A DNA stretch of 64,000 bases from the NCBI RefSeq assembly GCF_004797125.1, contig NZ_CP038810.1:62001-126000 (forward strand). The letters run 5' to 3'. Within the stretch, counting starts at the first letter, position 1; every line of letters starts with the position of its first letter. Below, in pieces: positions 1-10,500 of this stretch. The notes below the pieces were generated by a model. It ran no database searches and had not been told where the DNA came from. It was given only the letters and a program-made list of their open reading frames with translations. A program made the translations under genes and the position numbers. The stretch is from Flavobacterium sangjuense. Its GTDB lineage: Bacteria > Bacteroidota > Bacteroidia > Flavobacteriales > Flavobacteriaceae.

Positions 1-52
1 AGAAAAAACAAAAGGATAGTTTAAATATTTAAATATATTTCCTTTCCAAAAT

Positions 53-85
53 AAAAAATCCATCACTTTATGTGATGGATTTTTT
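53..85 (-). terminator. Rho-independent terminator of the first giant T9SS gene
   Basis: A perfect 14-bp stem (53-66 pairing with 72-85) closes a 5-nt loop and is flanked by A/T runs on both sides. It lies 24 nt past the stop codon of the minus-strand gene. The symmetric runs mean it could also stop plus-strand transcription. Confidence 0.85.
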
Positions 86-109
86 ATTTTAACTATATTT
101 CTAATTCAA

Positions 110-3100
110 TTATCTAATTACTTTTTTAGTAACAGTTATTCCTTCTTCTGAGGTAATTTGAACCAACAAAACTTGATTTGTTAAACCATTACCAATTGTA
201 GTTTGACTAGCGTTAATGTCTTTTCTCTCTTCTAACAATCTACCTCTGATATCAAATACTTTGATAGAACTCATAATAGTATTACCTGAATTAACTACGA
301 ACTCATTATTTTGGCTGTAAATAATTACATTATTAGTTGTAAATACTGGGTTTCGAATTCCTAATTGCGTAGTGTATACAATTTCAAAACGGTCAGAAAA
401 CGTTCCTGCTGTTGATGCAAAACTATATGCGCCCGTATTCAAATTGTGAATGACAGCCGTCAAATTGTCTTTCAGATAAATTGATTGTGCTCCTCCTGTA
501 AATATTCCGTCTAAATGGTCAATAGCTATCGTATAGTCACCTGCATTTGCAACTTTAAAATTTAAAGGCACAATATCATTAATATCAAATGGCAATGCTC
601 TTCCCTGAATTGCATAGCGAGTAGTCCCTATTAATGAAGTTAAAGCAATATCCCCATCATTAATATACCTTCCATCAATTCCGGAATCAACATCCTGAGT
701 GGCATTGGTACAATAACCAACCAAAGTTTGAGAAAATGATCCTGTGGCATTAGTCGCGTTCAACCAAATTCTGTTTCTTTCAATGGTATCCGTATCATTT
801 GTATTTTTAAAAAACTGATTGTCATGATTATTAACACGCATGGAGTTATTAAAATTAAGCGCCGTTCCATTTCCTGATCCTTCAACAAAGAATCCTTGAC
901 CAGTTTGAATAACACCATTCAAATCAGTAACCTCTGCTTCTCCATTATCAGTAAAACCCAATGAATTCCATGAGCAATAACTTGGACTAGAAGCATTATT
1001 GGTTTTTCTCCAAAAATAGAGTGTTCCGGTTATGTTAGTGCTATTAGCAGCAACAAAATTAGTTGCATTCAAAGGTGAAGGATAAGGGTTTCCAACCAGA
1101 TTGAATCGGTTTCCGACTCCACCATCAACCATAGTCAAACTATAATTGCCATTATTAGGAACTCCTGTAAAACGACCTTCCCAAATGGCTGCATTGGTGG
1201 TTGGATGATTGTTGGGTATTCTGATTAAATAACCTTTGGCCGTAGCAAAAGTAGTAACTGCAGGGTTTACAACCGTATACAGATTGGTATTGCTAGTGGT
1301 AGCTGGAGCTACTATGGCTTCATAAGTGGTATAGGTATAAAACCGATTAGTCAAAGTTAAGGGTGAAAAATTCAAAAGTGTCTGACTACCGCTAACCGGA
1401 CTCGACCATAAAGTATAATCCAAGCGTTTCAATAATGAACTATTGCGTTTCATAACTATGTCACCGGTATTCGGATTAGTAGTTCCTCCTTGAATCAAGT
1501 TGGCATTATTATTAAATGTGACTAAACTTCCTGCTGCTACTGTCATTGCCCCATTCAGATTTACTGTATCTCCAGAAGAAATGATTACAGTTGCATTATT
1601 AGTAACCGTTAAGGAGCAAGCAGTAATTCCTGCACCTCCCGAAGTGAAAGCCGTGGCTATAACTGCTGTAGTTGTTGCAGTAGGCGTTCCATTATCCCAG
1701 GCCGGAGTTGTTGCCGGAGCTGTAATAGTCCACGTTGTTGTAGCAATAGTAACAGTAGTTGCGCCGGAATAGACTTCATTACACGCACCATTTTGTACAA
1801 CCGCTCTAAATTGAGTAGTTGCGGTTAATGGATTTGATGTAAAAGTTGTCGCAGTATTAGTGATGGGTGTCCAGGAAGTAAAAGGACTTACCGAAGATTC
1901 CCAACGGGTGATTGTTCCGGTATGTCCTGACAAACTCAATACTCCGCTTGTCGAACCCGGACAAATGGAAGTTCCTCCTGTTACATTGCCTCCCACAGTA
2001 GTAGGAAACACCAAAACATTGGCATTATCTGTTATAGTAATTCCGTTGCTATCTTTTACAGTAACTGTATAGTTGATTGTTCCGGCTGATGAAGTTGGAG
2101 GAGAAACTATAGCCTGAGTTCCCAATCCACCACTCCACAAATAAGTGTAAGGGGCATCTCCTCCGGTTGGTGTAGCTGTAAGTGTAACGGTGTCGTTCAA
2201 ACAAAATGAACCATAGCCCGAAATCAAAACACTATAAGTTCCGCCTTTAATACCTGTAAATGCCGAAATTTGTCCTGCTGTTAATGAAGCTCCGGTTGTA
2301 GTAAAGCTGTTGCTGTCTAAAGCCGTGTATTTTATCCAGGGATTAGTAGCCTGATTGAAAGTTCCGTTTAACTGACCTCCGCTAATATCTCCTTCTGTTC
2401 CTGATATATCAGCTGCCACATAATTTGCGGTTACAGTAGCTACAGCTCCGGTTATTCCCGATTGTTTTACTTTCCAGTAACGTGTTATATTGTTGGTAGT
2501 ACTGGAGTTATCAGGGTGAATAGCATCTATGACTGAAATTCCGATATAGGCGCTTGAAAAGGTTCCGGCTGTTACATTTACAGTAATAGGGGAATAATCG
2601 ATAGTGTCTGTCATATCCCCTATTGGGAAAGTATATGAACCTGTTCCCGTATATGTTCTGCGTAACTCTCCTGTTCCGCTTGCAAAAATCATATTGGTGG
2701 TCGAAAAACTTCCCGAAACGGCGGATGCTCCCAAAAGTAAATTATAATTTCCAATATCTAAAATACCAGAAGTAAGGGTTAAGGTTCCATTTATGGTAGC
2801 ATTTGTTGCTAAAGACACACCGCCTTCAGTATTATTAATTGTTAAATTATTGAATACTGGTGCAGCATTACCGGCAATAGTTTGGTGCTCACTCCCGATC
2901 ATAACTATAGTTTTGCCTGTAAAATCTACAGATTGATTCAATGTTAAATTATCAGTAATATTTAAAGAACTTGGAAAAACAGCCCCTGTTCCATTAATAA
3001 TTAAATTATGATAGGCTTGTAAACCAAAATTAGGATTAACAATTGTCTGACTAGTTCCCGAATAGATTACAGTATTTTCAATTGCTCCTGAACTAAAGCT

Positions 3101-6100
3101 TCCACTTAATGTAAATGTCCCACCTATTTGCATAACATTATCAGTTAATGGCCGTAAAGTAGCCCCTGAATTAATGGTGATATTATTGAAATTAGTGGAA
3201 CCCGCCATAGTTGCATCAGCATTGGTAAAAATAACATTACTTGTCCCTGTTCCCGGATTGTAGGTTCCGTTGTTAATCCAGGCTCCAGCTCCATTGTTAA
3301 CGGTAAACTGAGAATTGGCAGGAGCATTTAAAATCCCTCCTGCATCAATATTTAAAGACCCTAATAATACTAATGGATTTAATGTCGGATCATTTGGAGT
3401 CGTTGCTGCATCCGGAATATATACTACGGTAAGGTCAGATGGTGTGGCATTAGGTGTCCAGTTCGCAGCTGTAGTCCAGGAATCACTCACAGAACCATTC
3501 CACGTAAGTGAACCTGCAGCCGATTCATCTAATGTTAACAAAACCTGACCAAAGGTACCTGTGAAATAAAGTCCAACATTTACATTAGTCAATTCTACCC
3601 AGTTTTCGGTTGTATTATAATTTGATCTTCCTTGTTCTATAGTTGTAGTTGATGGCACTATATAAGCCCAGTCCACCAATTTGTTTTCGGCATTACTGTT
3701 CAATTCCGAATCTAAATAATGGGCTTTAATTACTGCTTTTGTCCCTGAAGCTCCTGTTTGAATAAAATCATAGGTTCTGCTTATGGCTCCTGTTCTCCAG
3801 TTTGGTGTAGTACCAATAGCAATTTTCAAACTCATGGATGTTGGTAAGGTTCCAATGTTAGGAAATATGATCGAAGTATAAGTGTTTCCGAATGTATAAA
3901 GTGTATTGGAAGTGATGCTGTTTCGGGTTACAATACCGGTCACATCTCCAATTCCTGTATTGGTAGCAACTCCGCCCATGGTTAATGTATAACTTCCCAT
4001 AGTCAAACTTCCAACGGTTGAAGAAGGATTGGACGTAGGCAGATTCAGCACTTCATTAACTGTAATATTCCCAGCGGCCGAAGCACCTCCGGTAGATGAT
4101 GACGTTAAATTTTGATAAGTTCCCGCCACTATTGTTTGGGCAGAAGAAGTAGCATTGTAATTTATGGTGCCTCCTGTTCCACTCCATGTTTTCCCTGATG
4201 GAATTGGTAACGAGCTTATATTTTGTGTAGCTATTGTTCCATTATTCGTAATAGTGGTTAAAGTCCCTGTTAAAGCATTGGTTCCCATATTAAGCGTTTG
4301 CCCCAAAGCTGTTGTCAAAGTTCCATTGACTACAACGGGATTCAAAATCGTAACAGTATTAGAAGCTATAGTATTAATACTTAAATTATTTAATAAATTG
4401 GTAGTTCCCAAAGTTGTTTGGTCAAAACTCAAAGATGGACTAACCGCTCCACTTATAGTTAAATTACTGGAAGCACTCCCTTTTAATCCCCCTGAAGTAG
4501 TATTGGTTATCGCTCCGTTAAGGGTTAATATATTACCATTGATATCAACTTTACCTCCGTTAATTGTTAAATCACTACTAACAGTTGTTGCTCCGGATAA
4601 AGTAGTATTTCCTAAAACTATAAAGTTCTCAGCTGTCCCGTTAAAAGATGCATAATTGGTTGAAGGATTGGCTACCATAACGATATCATCCAATCCAAAT
4701 TCGTCAAAATCAGTACTGCCTGAAACAGCCGAACCTGTCCATCTGAAATAGTAATAATTGTTATTGGCTATGCTCAAACTGGTTAGAGTCACTACACGAT
4801 AATAAGATTTCCAAGTGGGTGAGGCATCAGCTGTTGTCGGCGATGTTACATTTAGCCCAGATATTGAAGTATAGGTGGAATTGTCGGCCGAATGACTAAA
4901 ATTAAAACTACTCGATGCCGCCTGATCATTGTAGATATATATTTTATAGCCGATACTTACCGAAGTTACCGGAGCTCCTGTTTGATTCTGAAAACGCAAC
5001 GTAACAGAACCCGGGACAAAATCACTAGTGGCTGGTTTAATTCCTAAGGAGTAATTATTAGTAGAGGTATCAAAAGCATAAACACCCCCAACGCTAACAG
5101 CACCGGAAGCCGTTCCTCTGTCATAATCCTGACTGTCTGTACTGGTTCCTCCAAAAGAAATAGCGCCATCACTAAATCCGGTAATAGCCCAAGCATTAGA
5201 ATTTAATTCCCCGCCAGTTAGTGTAGGTGACATTCCTGCCGCCTGATAAGTTCCTTCATTTACACCATCGACTGTTGTGTCAAAAGTGATAGAATTAACC
5301 GTATTGGTATTATAAATCTGCCAACCAACAGGAGCATTTAGTGTAGTTCTGTTTCCAGTTGCCGGACTTGTAGTTAAATAACTTTCAGTTCCGCCACTAC
5401 CATTGTAATCATATACGGCTACATAATAATTTGTATTGGGCTGCAATCCTGTTATGCTTACCGTATTGCTGCTTCCTGAATAAATCACAAAATTGCCGGT
5501 ACCAATTTCAGAACCTGCTCCAAAGGAATTAATAGACGCATAAGTTACTCCATCAACCGGGCTTGAATTAACTGCGCTGCCACTTCTGATTAAAACAATG
5601 TGATTGGCTCCGTTACCATTGGTCCAATTTACTGTAAATGTAGTTGACGTAACAGTTGTGAAATTCACCGATGTAGCTTGTGTACTTGGCTTTGCCGCAA
5701 TAACAGTCGCAGAAACTCCGATTGTTTTGGTTGAGCCTCCCGTTGTTGTATGATCTATGGTTGTTGTATATAAACCGGAAGGAGCCGTTGATTTGACACG
5801 GGCATAAACTGTTACCGGTTGGCCCACAAGAACATTTCCGGTTCGGGTAAGTGTGATCGCTGCTGAATAAGTCGTTCCATTAGGTGAAACTTCAAAATTG
5901 GTCGGAGCAGTAACAATTACATCCGCAGTTAAATTATTGCCGCTTACCGTATAGGTTTGTGCTGAAGAAACAGTACCGGTTACTGTTGTCATATTTGTTA
6001 AACTACTGGTAGAAAGGCTTATGTTTGGTACGCCTGCAGGGTCAATAGTAAATGTTTGTCCATTAGAAACGGCAGCCCCATTTGCTACCGTAATAGCAGC

Positions 6101-7123
6101 CGATCCTGATGAGGTAATATCAGTTGACAATATAGCAGCTGTCAATTGTGTTGCCGACACGAATGTTGTAGCTCGGGTGCTGCCATTCCATTTAACAGTG
6201 CTGGTTCCATTTACAAAACCGGTTCCGTTAACTGTAAGTGTAAAAGCTCCGGCTCCTGCTACTTTAGAGGGTGGGGATATCGACGTAATTGTTGGTACAG
6301 CTACAGTTACTTTAACATTGTCAAAGGAAGCTGTTTGGTTATTTTTGGTACTTGAATTCCAGAAAGCTCCCATAATAGGCAAAACAGTTCCTGTATAGGT
6401 ACTGTTGGTTGCGGTTCCCTGTGAAGTTAAACTTCCTGTATTAGGATCCAAAAATGTTGTCCCATCACTTCTCACAAACAATTGCCATGTATTTGTACTA
6501 GGTGTATAAGTTACTTTAACACTCAGATAGGCGTTACCAAAATCGGTTAATCCTGTGGTGTTTGAAGCTAAAATTTGTGTTGTTGATTGCAATCCTGCTG
6601 AATAACTAACCAATTTCAATGGGTCAGTTTTTCCGGAGTTTCCCAAAATTACAGCGTAACCTGTTCCTGAAGAATTAGTAGTTCCCGAAGTTCCGGCTAA
6701 GATAAAAGCATTTCCATAATTTCCTGAAGCAAAACCACTCGGATTGGGTTGTTGCTGACGCATGTTAAATGTCCAGGTAACTATTCCCGGATTTGCATTC
6801 AAGGTTGTGCTGTATGGAACCGCAAATGAACCTGTAGCAGTAGAGGAAAGTACCCATCCATTACTGTTGGCTGAAGCAGTTGCGTCATTTGATAGCGACA
6901 TGATTCCCGAATTAATCCGAACACCATAATCAACTCCGCTGCTGGTTAGATTCCAATTGGCACTGGAGCCTACAGCACCCGTTGATGTAGTATAAGAAGC
7001 TCCTGCGGAAATAGTAAAAGTATCGCTAAAAACGGTGGCTTGTCCATAACCTAAAAAGCAAAATCCAAAACAGATTATTGCAAATGAGATTCTGGTTGAA
7101 GTAATGTGTAATAATTTTTTCAT
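110..7123 (-). CDS. Giant T9SS-exported surface protein (2337 aa) with IPT/TIG and Fn3-like domains
   Basis: Secreted, probably surface-anchored or adhesin-like protein. It has an N-terminal signal peptide (about residues 1-27, ending GYGQ). A region of about 30-275 may be a lectin-like beta sandwich. An IPT/TIG-like domain follows at about 278-360, a repeat domain to about 480, and a fibronectin-III-like domain at about 482-600. Long Thr/Ser/Asn-rich beta-repeat stretches come next. The C-terminal 500 residues match the two other giant proteins in this window, with motifs [16 protein letters not shown] and NRIWLN. The end ([13 protein letters not shown]...ITVTKKVIR) is a type A T9SS sorting signal. 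The function of the repeats is unknown. Adhesion is inferred from the architecture. The gene is divergent from the sensor-kinase cluster and has a terminator at 53-85. Confidence 0.88.
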   Translation of the reverse strand: MKKLLHITSTRISFAIICFGFCFLGYGQATVFSDTFTISAGASYTTSTGAVGSSANWNLTSSGVDYGVRINSGIMSLSNDATASANSNGWVLSSTATGSFAVPYSTTLNANPGIVTWTFNMRQQQPNPSGFASGNYGNAFILAGTSGTTNSSGTGYAVILGNSGKTDPLKLVSYSAGLQSTTQILASNTTGLTDFGNAYLSVKVTYTPSTNTWQLFVRSDGTTFLDPNTGSLTSQGTATNSTYTGTVLPIMGAFWNSSTKNNQTASFDNVKVTVAVPTITSISPPSKVAGAGAFTLTVNGTGFVNGTSTVKWNGSTRATTFVSATQLTAAILSTDITSSGSAAITVANGAAVSNGQTFTIDPAGVPNISLSTSSLTNMTTVTGTVSSAQTYTVSGNNLTADVIVTAPTNFEVSPNGTTYSAAITLTRTGNVLVGQPVTVYARVKSTAPSGLYTTTIDHTTTGGSTKTIGVSATVIAAKPSTQATSVNFTTVTSTTFTVNWTNGNGANHIVLIRSGSAVNSSPVDGVTYASINSFGAGSEIGTGNFVIYSGSSNTVSITGLQPNTNYYVAVYDYNGSGGTESYLTTSPATGNRTTLNAPVGWQIYNTNTVNSITFDTTVDGVNEGTYQAAGMSPTLTGGELNSNAWAITGFSDGAISFGGTSTDSQDYDRGTASGAVSVGGVYAFDTSTNNYSLGIKPATSDFVPGSVTLRFQNQTGAPVTSVSIGYKIYIYNDQAASSSFNFSHSADNSTYTSISGLNVTSPTTADASPTWKSYYRVVTLTSLSIANNNYYYFRWTGSAVSGSTDFDEFGLDDIVMVANPSTNYASFNGTAENFIVLGNTTLSGATTVSSDLTINGGKVDINGNILTLNGAITNTTSGGLKGSASSNLTISGAVSPSLSFDQTTLGTTNLLNNLSINTIASNTVTILNPVVVNGTLTTALGQTLNMGTNALTGTLTTITNNGTIATQNISSLPIPSGKTWSGTGGTINYNATSSAQTIVAGTYQNLTSSSTGGASAAGNITVNEVLNLPTSNPSSTVGSLTMGSYTLTMGGVATNTGIGDVTGIVTRNSITSNTLYTFGNTYTSIIFPNIGTLPTSMSLKIAIGTTPNWRTGAISRTYDFIQTGASGTKAVIKAHYLDSELNSNAENKLVDWAYIVPSTTTIEQGRSNYNTTENWVELTNVNVGLYFTGTFGQVLLTLDESAAGSLTWNGSVSDSWTTAANWTPNATPSDLTVVYIPDAATTPNDPTLNPLVLLGSLNIDAGGILNAPANSQFTVNNGAGAWINNGTYNPGTGTSNVIFTNADATMAGSTNFNNITINSGATLRPLTDNVMQIGGTFTLSGSFSSGAIENTVIYSGTSQTIVNPNFGLQAYHNLIINGTGAVFPSSLNITDNLTLNQSVDFTGKTIVMIGSEHQTIAGNAAPVFNNLTINNTEGGVSLATNATINGTLTLTSGILDIGNYNLLLGASAVSGSFSTTNMIFASGTGELRRTYTGTGSYTFPIGDMTDTIDYSPITVNVTAGTFSSAYIGISVIDAIHPDNSSTTNNITRYWKVKQSGITGAVATVTANYVAADISGTEGDISGGQLNGTFNQATNPWIKYTALDSNSFTTTGASLTAGQISAFTGIKGGTYSVLISGYGSFCLNDTVTLTATPTGGDAPYTYLWSGGLGTQAIVSPPTSSAGTINYTVTVKDSNGITITDNANVLVFPTTVGGNVTGGTSICPGSTSGVLSLSGHTGTITRWESSVSPFTSWTPITNTATTFTSNPLTATTQFRAVVQNGACNEVYSGATTVTIATTTWTITAPATTPAWDNGTPTATTTAVIATAFTSGGAGITACSLTVTNNATVIISSGDTVNLNGAMTVAAGSLVTFNNNANLIQGGTTNPNTGDIVMKRNSSLLKRLDYTLWSSPVSGSQTLLNFSPLTLTNRFYTYTTYEAIVAPATTSNTNLYTVVNPAVTTFATAKGYLIRIPNNHPTTNAAIWEGRFTGVPNNGNYSLTMVDGGVGNRFNLVGNPYPSPLNATNFVAANSTNITGTLYFWRKTNNASSPSYCSWNSLGFTDNGEAEVTDLNGVIQTGQGFFVEGSGNGTALNFNNSMRVNNHDNQFFKNTNDTDTIERNRIWLNATNATGSFSQTLVGYCTNATQDVDSGIDGRYINDGDIALTSLIGTTRYAIQGRALPFDINDIVPLNFKVANAGDYTIAIDHLDGIFTGGAQSIYLKDNLTAVIHNLNTGAYSFASTAGTFSDRFEIVYTTQLGIRNPVFTTNNVIIYSQNNEFVVNSGNTIMSSIKVFDIRGRLLEERKDINASQTTIGNGLTNQVLLVQITSEEGITVTKKVIR

Positions 7124-7234
7124 AACTGAGACGTTAAGATTAGAGTTTTGATTTATTGACAGTAAGTATTATCTATTAAAATGTAATTAGTACTAGTGAG
7201 TAGTATCTGCTCTGTTTTTAAGGATTACCGTATG

Positions 7235-7242
7235 CAAACTTA
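7235..7242 (-). promoter_or_regulatory. Putative -7 box (TAAGTTTG) of the giant T9SS gene
   Basis: This matches the Bacteroidota -7 consensus TAnnTTTG on the minus strand and predicts a transcript start near 7229 with a leader of about 105 nt. No good -33 TTG lies at the usual spacing, which would fit an activator-dependent promoter. Support comes from the 53-nt distance to the direct repeat at 7296-7325, which is the same at the 18.4-kb promoter. Confidence 0.55.
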
Positions 7243-7295
7243 ACGGCAATTCAAAGCAAAATTTTAAAATTTAGACGAAAGGCTACTTTACTTTC

Positions 7296-7325
7296 GTTGA
7301 ATGGCATTTTACCTTAGGTGAATGG
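7296..7325 (-). promoter_or_regulatory. Putative LytTR-type operator: 9-bp direct repeat with 12-bp spacer
   Basis: Read in the direction of the downstream giant gene, CCATTCACC is followed by 12 nt and then CCATTCAAC (7 of 9 identical). The period is 21 bp, two helical turns. LytTR regulators such as AgrA and ComE bind 9-bp direct repeats spaced by 12 bp. The same arrangement occurs at 18308-18337. That a LytTR protein binds here is inference from geometry, since the bases do not clearly match the published LytTR consensus. Confidence 0.5.
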
Positions 7326-7489
7326 AAAAATATCCCGATTAAATGCTGAAACAAGTCTGCATTTACGTTTCATCAACTCTATAACAAATAAAAAAGGTAA
7401 CTCACAAGAGATGAGTAAATAAGTAAAATTTTAAATATTGCAAGTCGCTTTTTTAACATTACAACATTAAACAAATACAAAAAAAATGT

Positions 7490-7497
7490 TAACTTTG
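7490..7497 (+). promoter_or_regulatory. Putative -7 box (TAACTTTG) of the sensor-kinase cluster
   Basis: Exact TAnnTTTG match 78 nt upstream of the first kinase start, predicting a leader of about 70 nt. No clear -33 TTG is seen. The rest of the 452-bp divergent intergenic region 7124-7575 is AT-rich and shows no ORF or RNA gene; its other elements are listed separately. Confidence 0.5.
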
Positions 7498-7575
7498 AAA
7501 AACAAATGCCACTAAGAATATTAAATAGACAACTTATCTTTTTAAAAAAGACGATGTGTTATATCGCGTAAAAAT

Positions 7576-10500
7576 ATGATTGGTAAAAAGGCATTATTTG
7601 AGTTCTTTAAAATATCACCCACACCTAGTTTAGTGCTGTGTCCTGATGCGCCTAAATTTACCATTGCTGATGTTAATGAAGCCTATCTTGAAGCTACCAG
7701 TTCAAAACGGGATGATTTAATTGGAAAAGGGATTTTTGAAGCCTTCCCTGACAATGACTCCGACCCAACAGCTGATGGCGTTAAAAATTTATCGCAATCG
7801 TTAGATACAGTCATTAAAACAAACAAAAAGCATAAAATGGCAATTCAAAAATATGATATCCCTATTCGTGGGACATCTGAATTTGAATTGAAGTATTGGG
7901 AGTCTGAAAACATTCCTTTGTTTGATGATGACAAACAATTAAAGTTCATAATTCATTGTGTAAGGGATGTTACCGAGAAAATAAAAACAAAAAAACTAGT
8001 TAAAGAATTTGAATATTTTTTTACCAACAGTAATGACTTTTCGGGAATTGCCAATACAGATGGCTATTTTGAAATTATTAACCCCAGCTTTAACAAGGTT
8101 TTAGGATACACTCAAAACGAATTAGCTACAAAACCATTTATTGATTTTGTGCACCCTGATGACATTGAATATACAATGGAGGCTTATGAACAGTTAAAAT
8201 CAGGGGCAACGGTAATCCATTTTATAAATCGCTACCGCAAAAAATGTGGTGAATATATATGGTTGGACTGGAATGCTACGCCCAATCCGCTTACAGGAAA
8301 ACTCTATTGTATTGCCCGGGATGTTACACAACAAAAAATAGCGGAACTTGAAATTTTAAAAGCCAATAACAGGTTTAGTTCCATATTTAATTTCAGCCCG
8401 GTTGCCATTGCCATTACTAGCATTCCTGATGGAAAATTTGTGCAGGTAAATGATGCTTTTTGCAAAATGACCGGTTACCAAAGAGACAACTTAATTGGAA
8501 AAAAATCCGTTGATGTAAAAATTATCGATTCGGAAGCAAGGGAAAAATTAATTGCACGCATCATGGATCCAAATAACCATGGGCAAGATATAGAAGGAAC
8601 TCTTAGAAAACCTAACGGAGAAATATTAGATGTCCTTTACAGGGCTGAAAAAATCGAAATAGAAGGTCAATCTTGTTTTGTATCGGCTTTGATTGACATT
8701 ACTGCGCGAAAAAAGACAGAAGAAGAACTGAATAAGTTAAATGAGGAACTGGAAAAAAGAGTAAAAGAACGAACAAATGAAGTCGTTAAAGTACTTAAGG
8801 AAAACAATAATATTCTTGAAAGTATTGGTGATGCATTTTTTGCTGTGGATACCAATTGGACAGTTACTTATTGGAATCGAATAGCGGAGAGAGACCTAAG
8901 CGTGCTAAAACAGGATATCCTTGGTAAAAATTTATGGGAAATATTTTCAGATAGTACCGATTCTGAATCTTACAGAAAATACCATGAGGCTCTTTCAACC
9001 AATCAAGTGATGCATTTTGAAGATTATTACCAAGCTTTAAGCAAGTGGTATGAAATAAGTGCCTATCCATCAGAAAATGGTTTAGCTGTTTACTTCAAGG
9101 ATATTACAGAAAGTAAAAAGGCCAAAAAATTAATCGAAGAAAGCAATGAACGCTTTGAATATGTGACCAAAGCTACTTTTGATGCCATTTGGGATTGGAA
9201 CCTTAAAGAAGATAAAATTTATTGGGGTGATGGTTTTGAAAAAATATTTGGTTATAAACCGTCCAAACTTGAAAATGAAAGTGCCTCCTGGACCCAAAAC
9301 ATACATCCGGAAGATATCAAAAAATTAACGGAGAACTATTATACTATCGTTAAAAGCAAAGAAACCAATTGGATAGAAGAATACAGGTACAAAAAAAGCA
9401 ATGGGCAATATGCTTATGTAATCAATAAAGGAATTGTAATTCGGGATATTGACGGCAGGGTTATCAGAATCATCGGAGCCATGCAGGACATTACCAAGAA
9501 AAAAGAGGAAGAGTTGCGATTAAAGCTATTAGAATCTGTAATCACTAATACCAATGATTCAATTTTAATTACTGAAGCGGAACCTTTTGATGAACCAGGA
9601 CCAAGAATTGTTTATGTAAATGAAGCCTTTACCAAAATGACCGGTTATGCTGCTGAAGAAGTCATTGGAAAAACACCAAGAATATTGCAAGGCCCTAAAA
9701 CAGATAAAGATGAGCTAAAGAAATTAAGTGCTGCTATACGCCAATGGCAACCTTATGAAGTAACCTTATTAAATTATAAAAAAAACGGGGAAGAATTCTG
9801 GATACACCTATCTATAAATCCGGTTTCCGATGCTACGGGATGGTTTACCCACTGGGTTGCTATTGAACGAGATGTAACACAAGAAAAAAGAGAAGAGGAA
9901 AGACTGAAATTATTAGAATCGGTAATTACCAACACCAACGATGCCATAGTAATAAAAGAAGCACACCCTTCGGACGAATCAGGTCGAAAAATTGTTTATG
10001 TCAATGAGTCATTTACCCGCATGAGTGGTTATGCTCCTGATGAAATTATTGGTAAAACACACAAATTATTACATGGGGCAAATACTGATGCTAAAGAGCT
10101 TGCCCGTTTTTACAAATCATTGGATGAATGGAAACCCTGCGAAATCACAATCATTAATTACACCAAAGACGGAAAAGAATATTGGGCAAACCTATCTTTG
10201 AACCCGGTTACTAATGACAAAGGTGAATACACGCATTGGATTTCAATAGAACGCGATGTAACCGAGAAAAAGATAGTTGAAGAAGAGTTACTGAAACGAT
10301 TAAAAGAAATTTCCGATTATAAATATGCCCTCGATGAATCTTCCATTGTAGCTATTACCAATCAAAAGGGTATTATAACCCACGTGAATGATAATTTTTG
10401 CAAAATTTCCAAATATTCCCGTGAAGAACTGTTAGGACAGGATCATCGTATCATTAACTCCAACTATCATCCCAAGGAATTTATCAAAGAACTCTGGACA

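Noticed and set aside
4164..4655. Plus-strand reading frames antisense to the giant T9SS genes (several of 60-160 codons)
   Set aside because: They arise from the Thr/Ser/Val-rich codon pattern of the real genes and show low-complexity Val/Pro-rich translations with no start signals.
9640..10100. PAS 6 and 7 of the first kinase (and PAS 2 of the second) resemble LOV photoreceptor domains (GKTPRILQGPKTD, GKTHKLLHGANTD)
   Set aside because: The flavin-binding Cys of the GxNCRFLQ motif is absent in all of them, so they are ordinary PAS domains by sequence.
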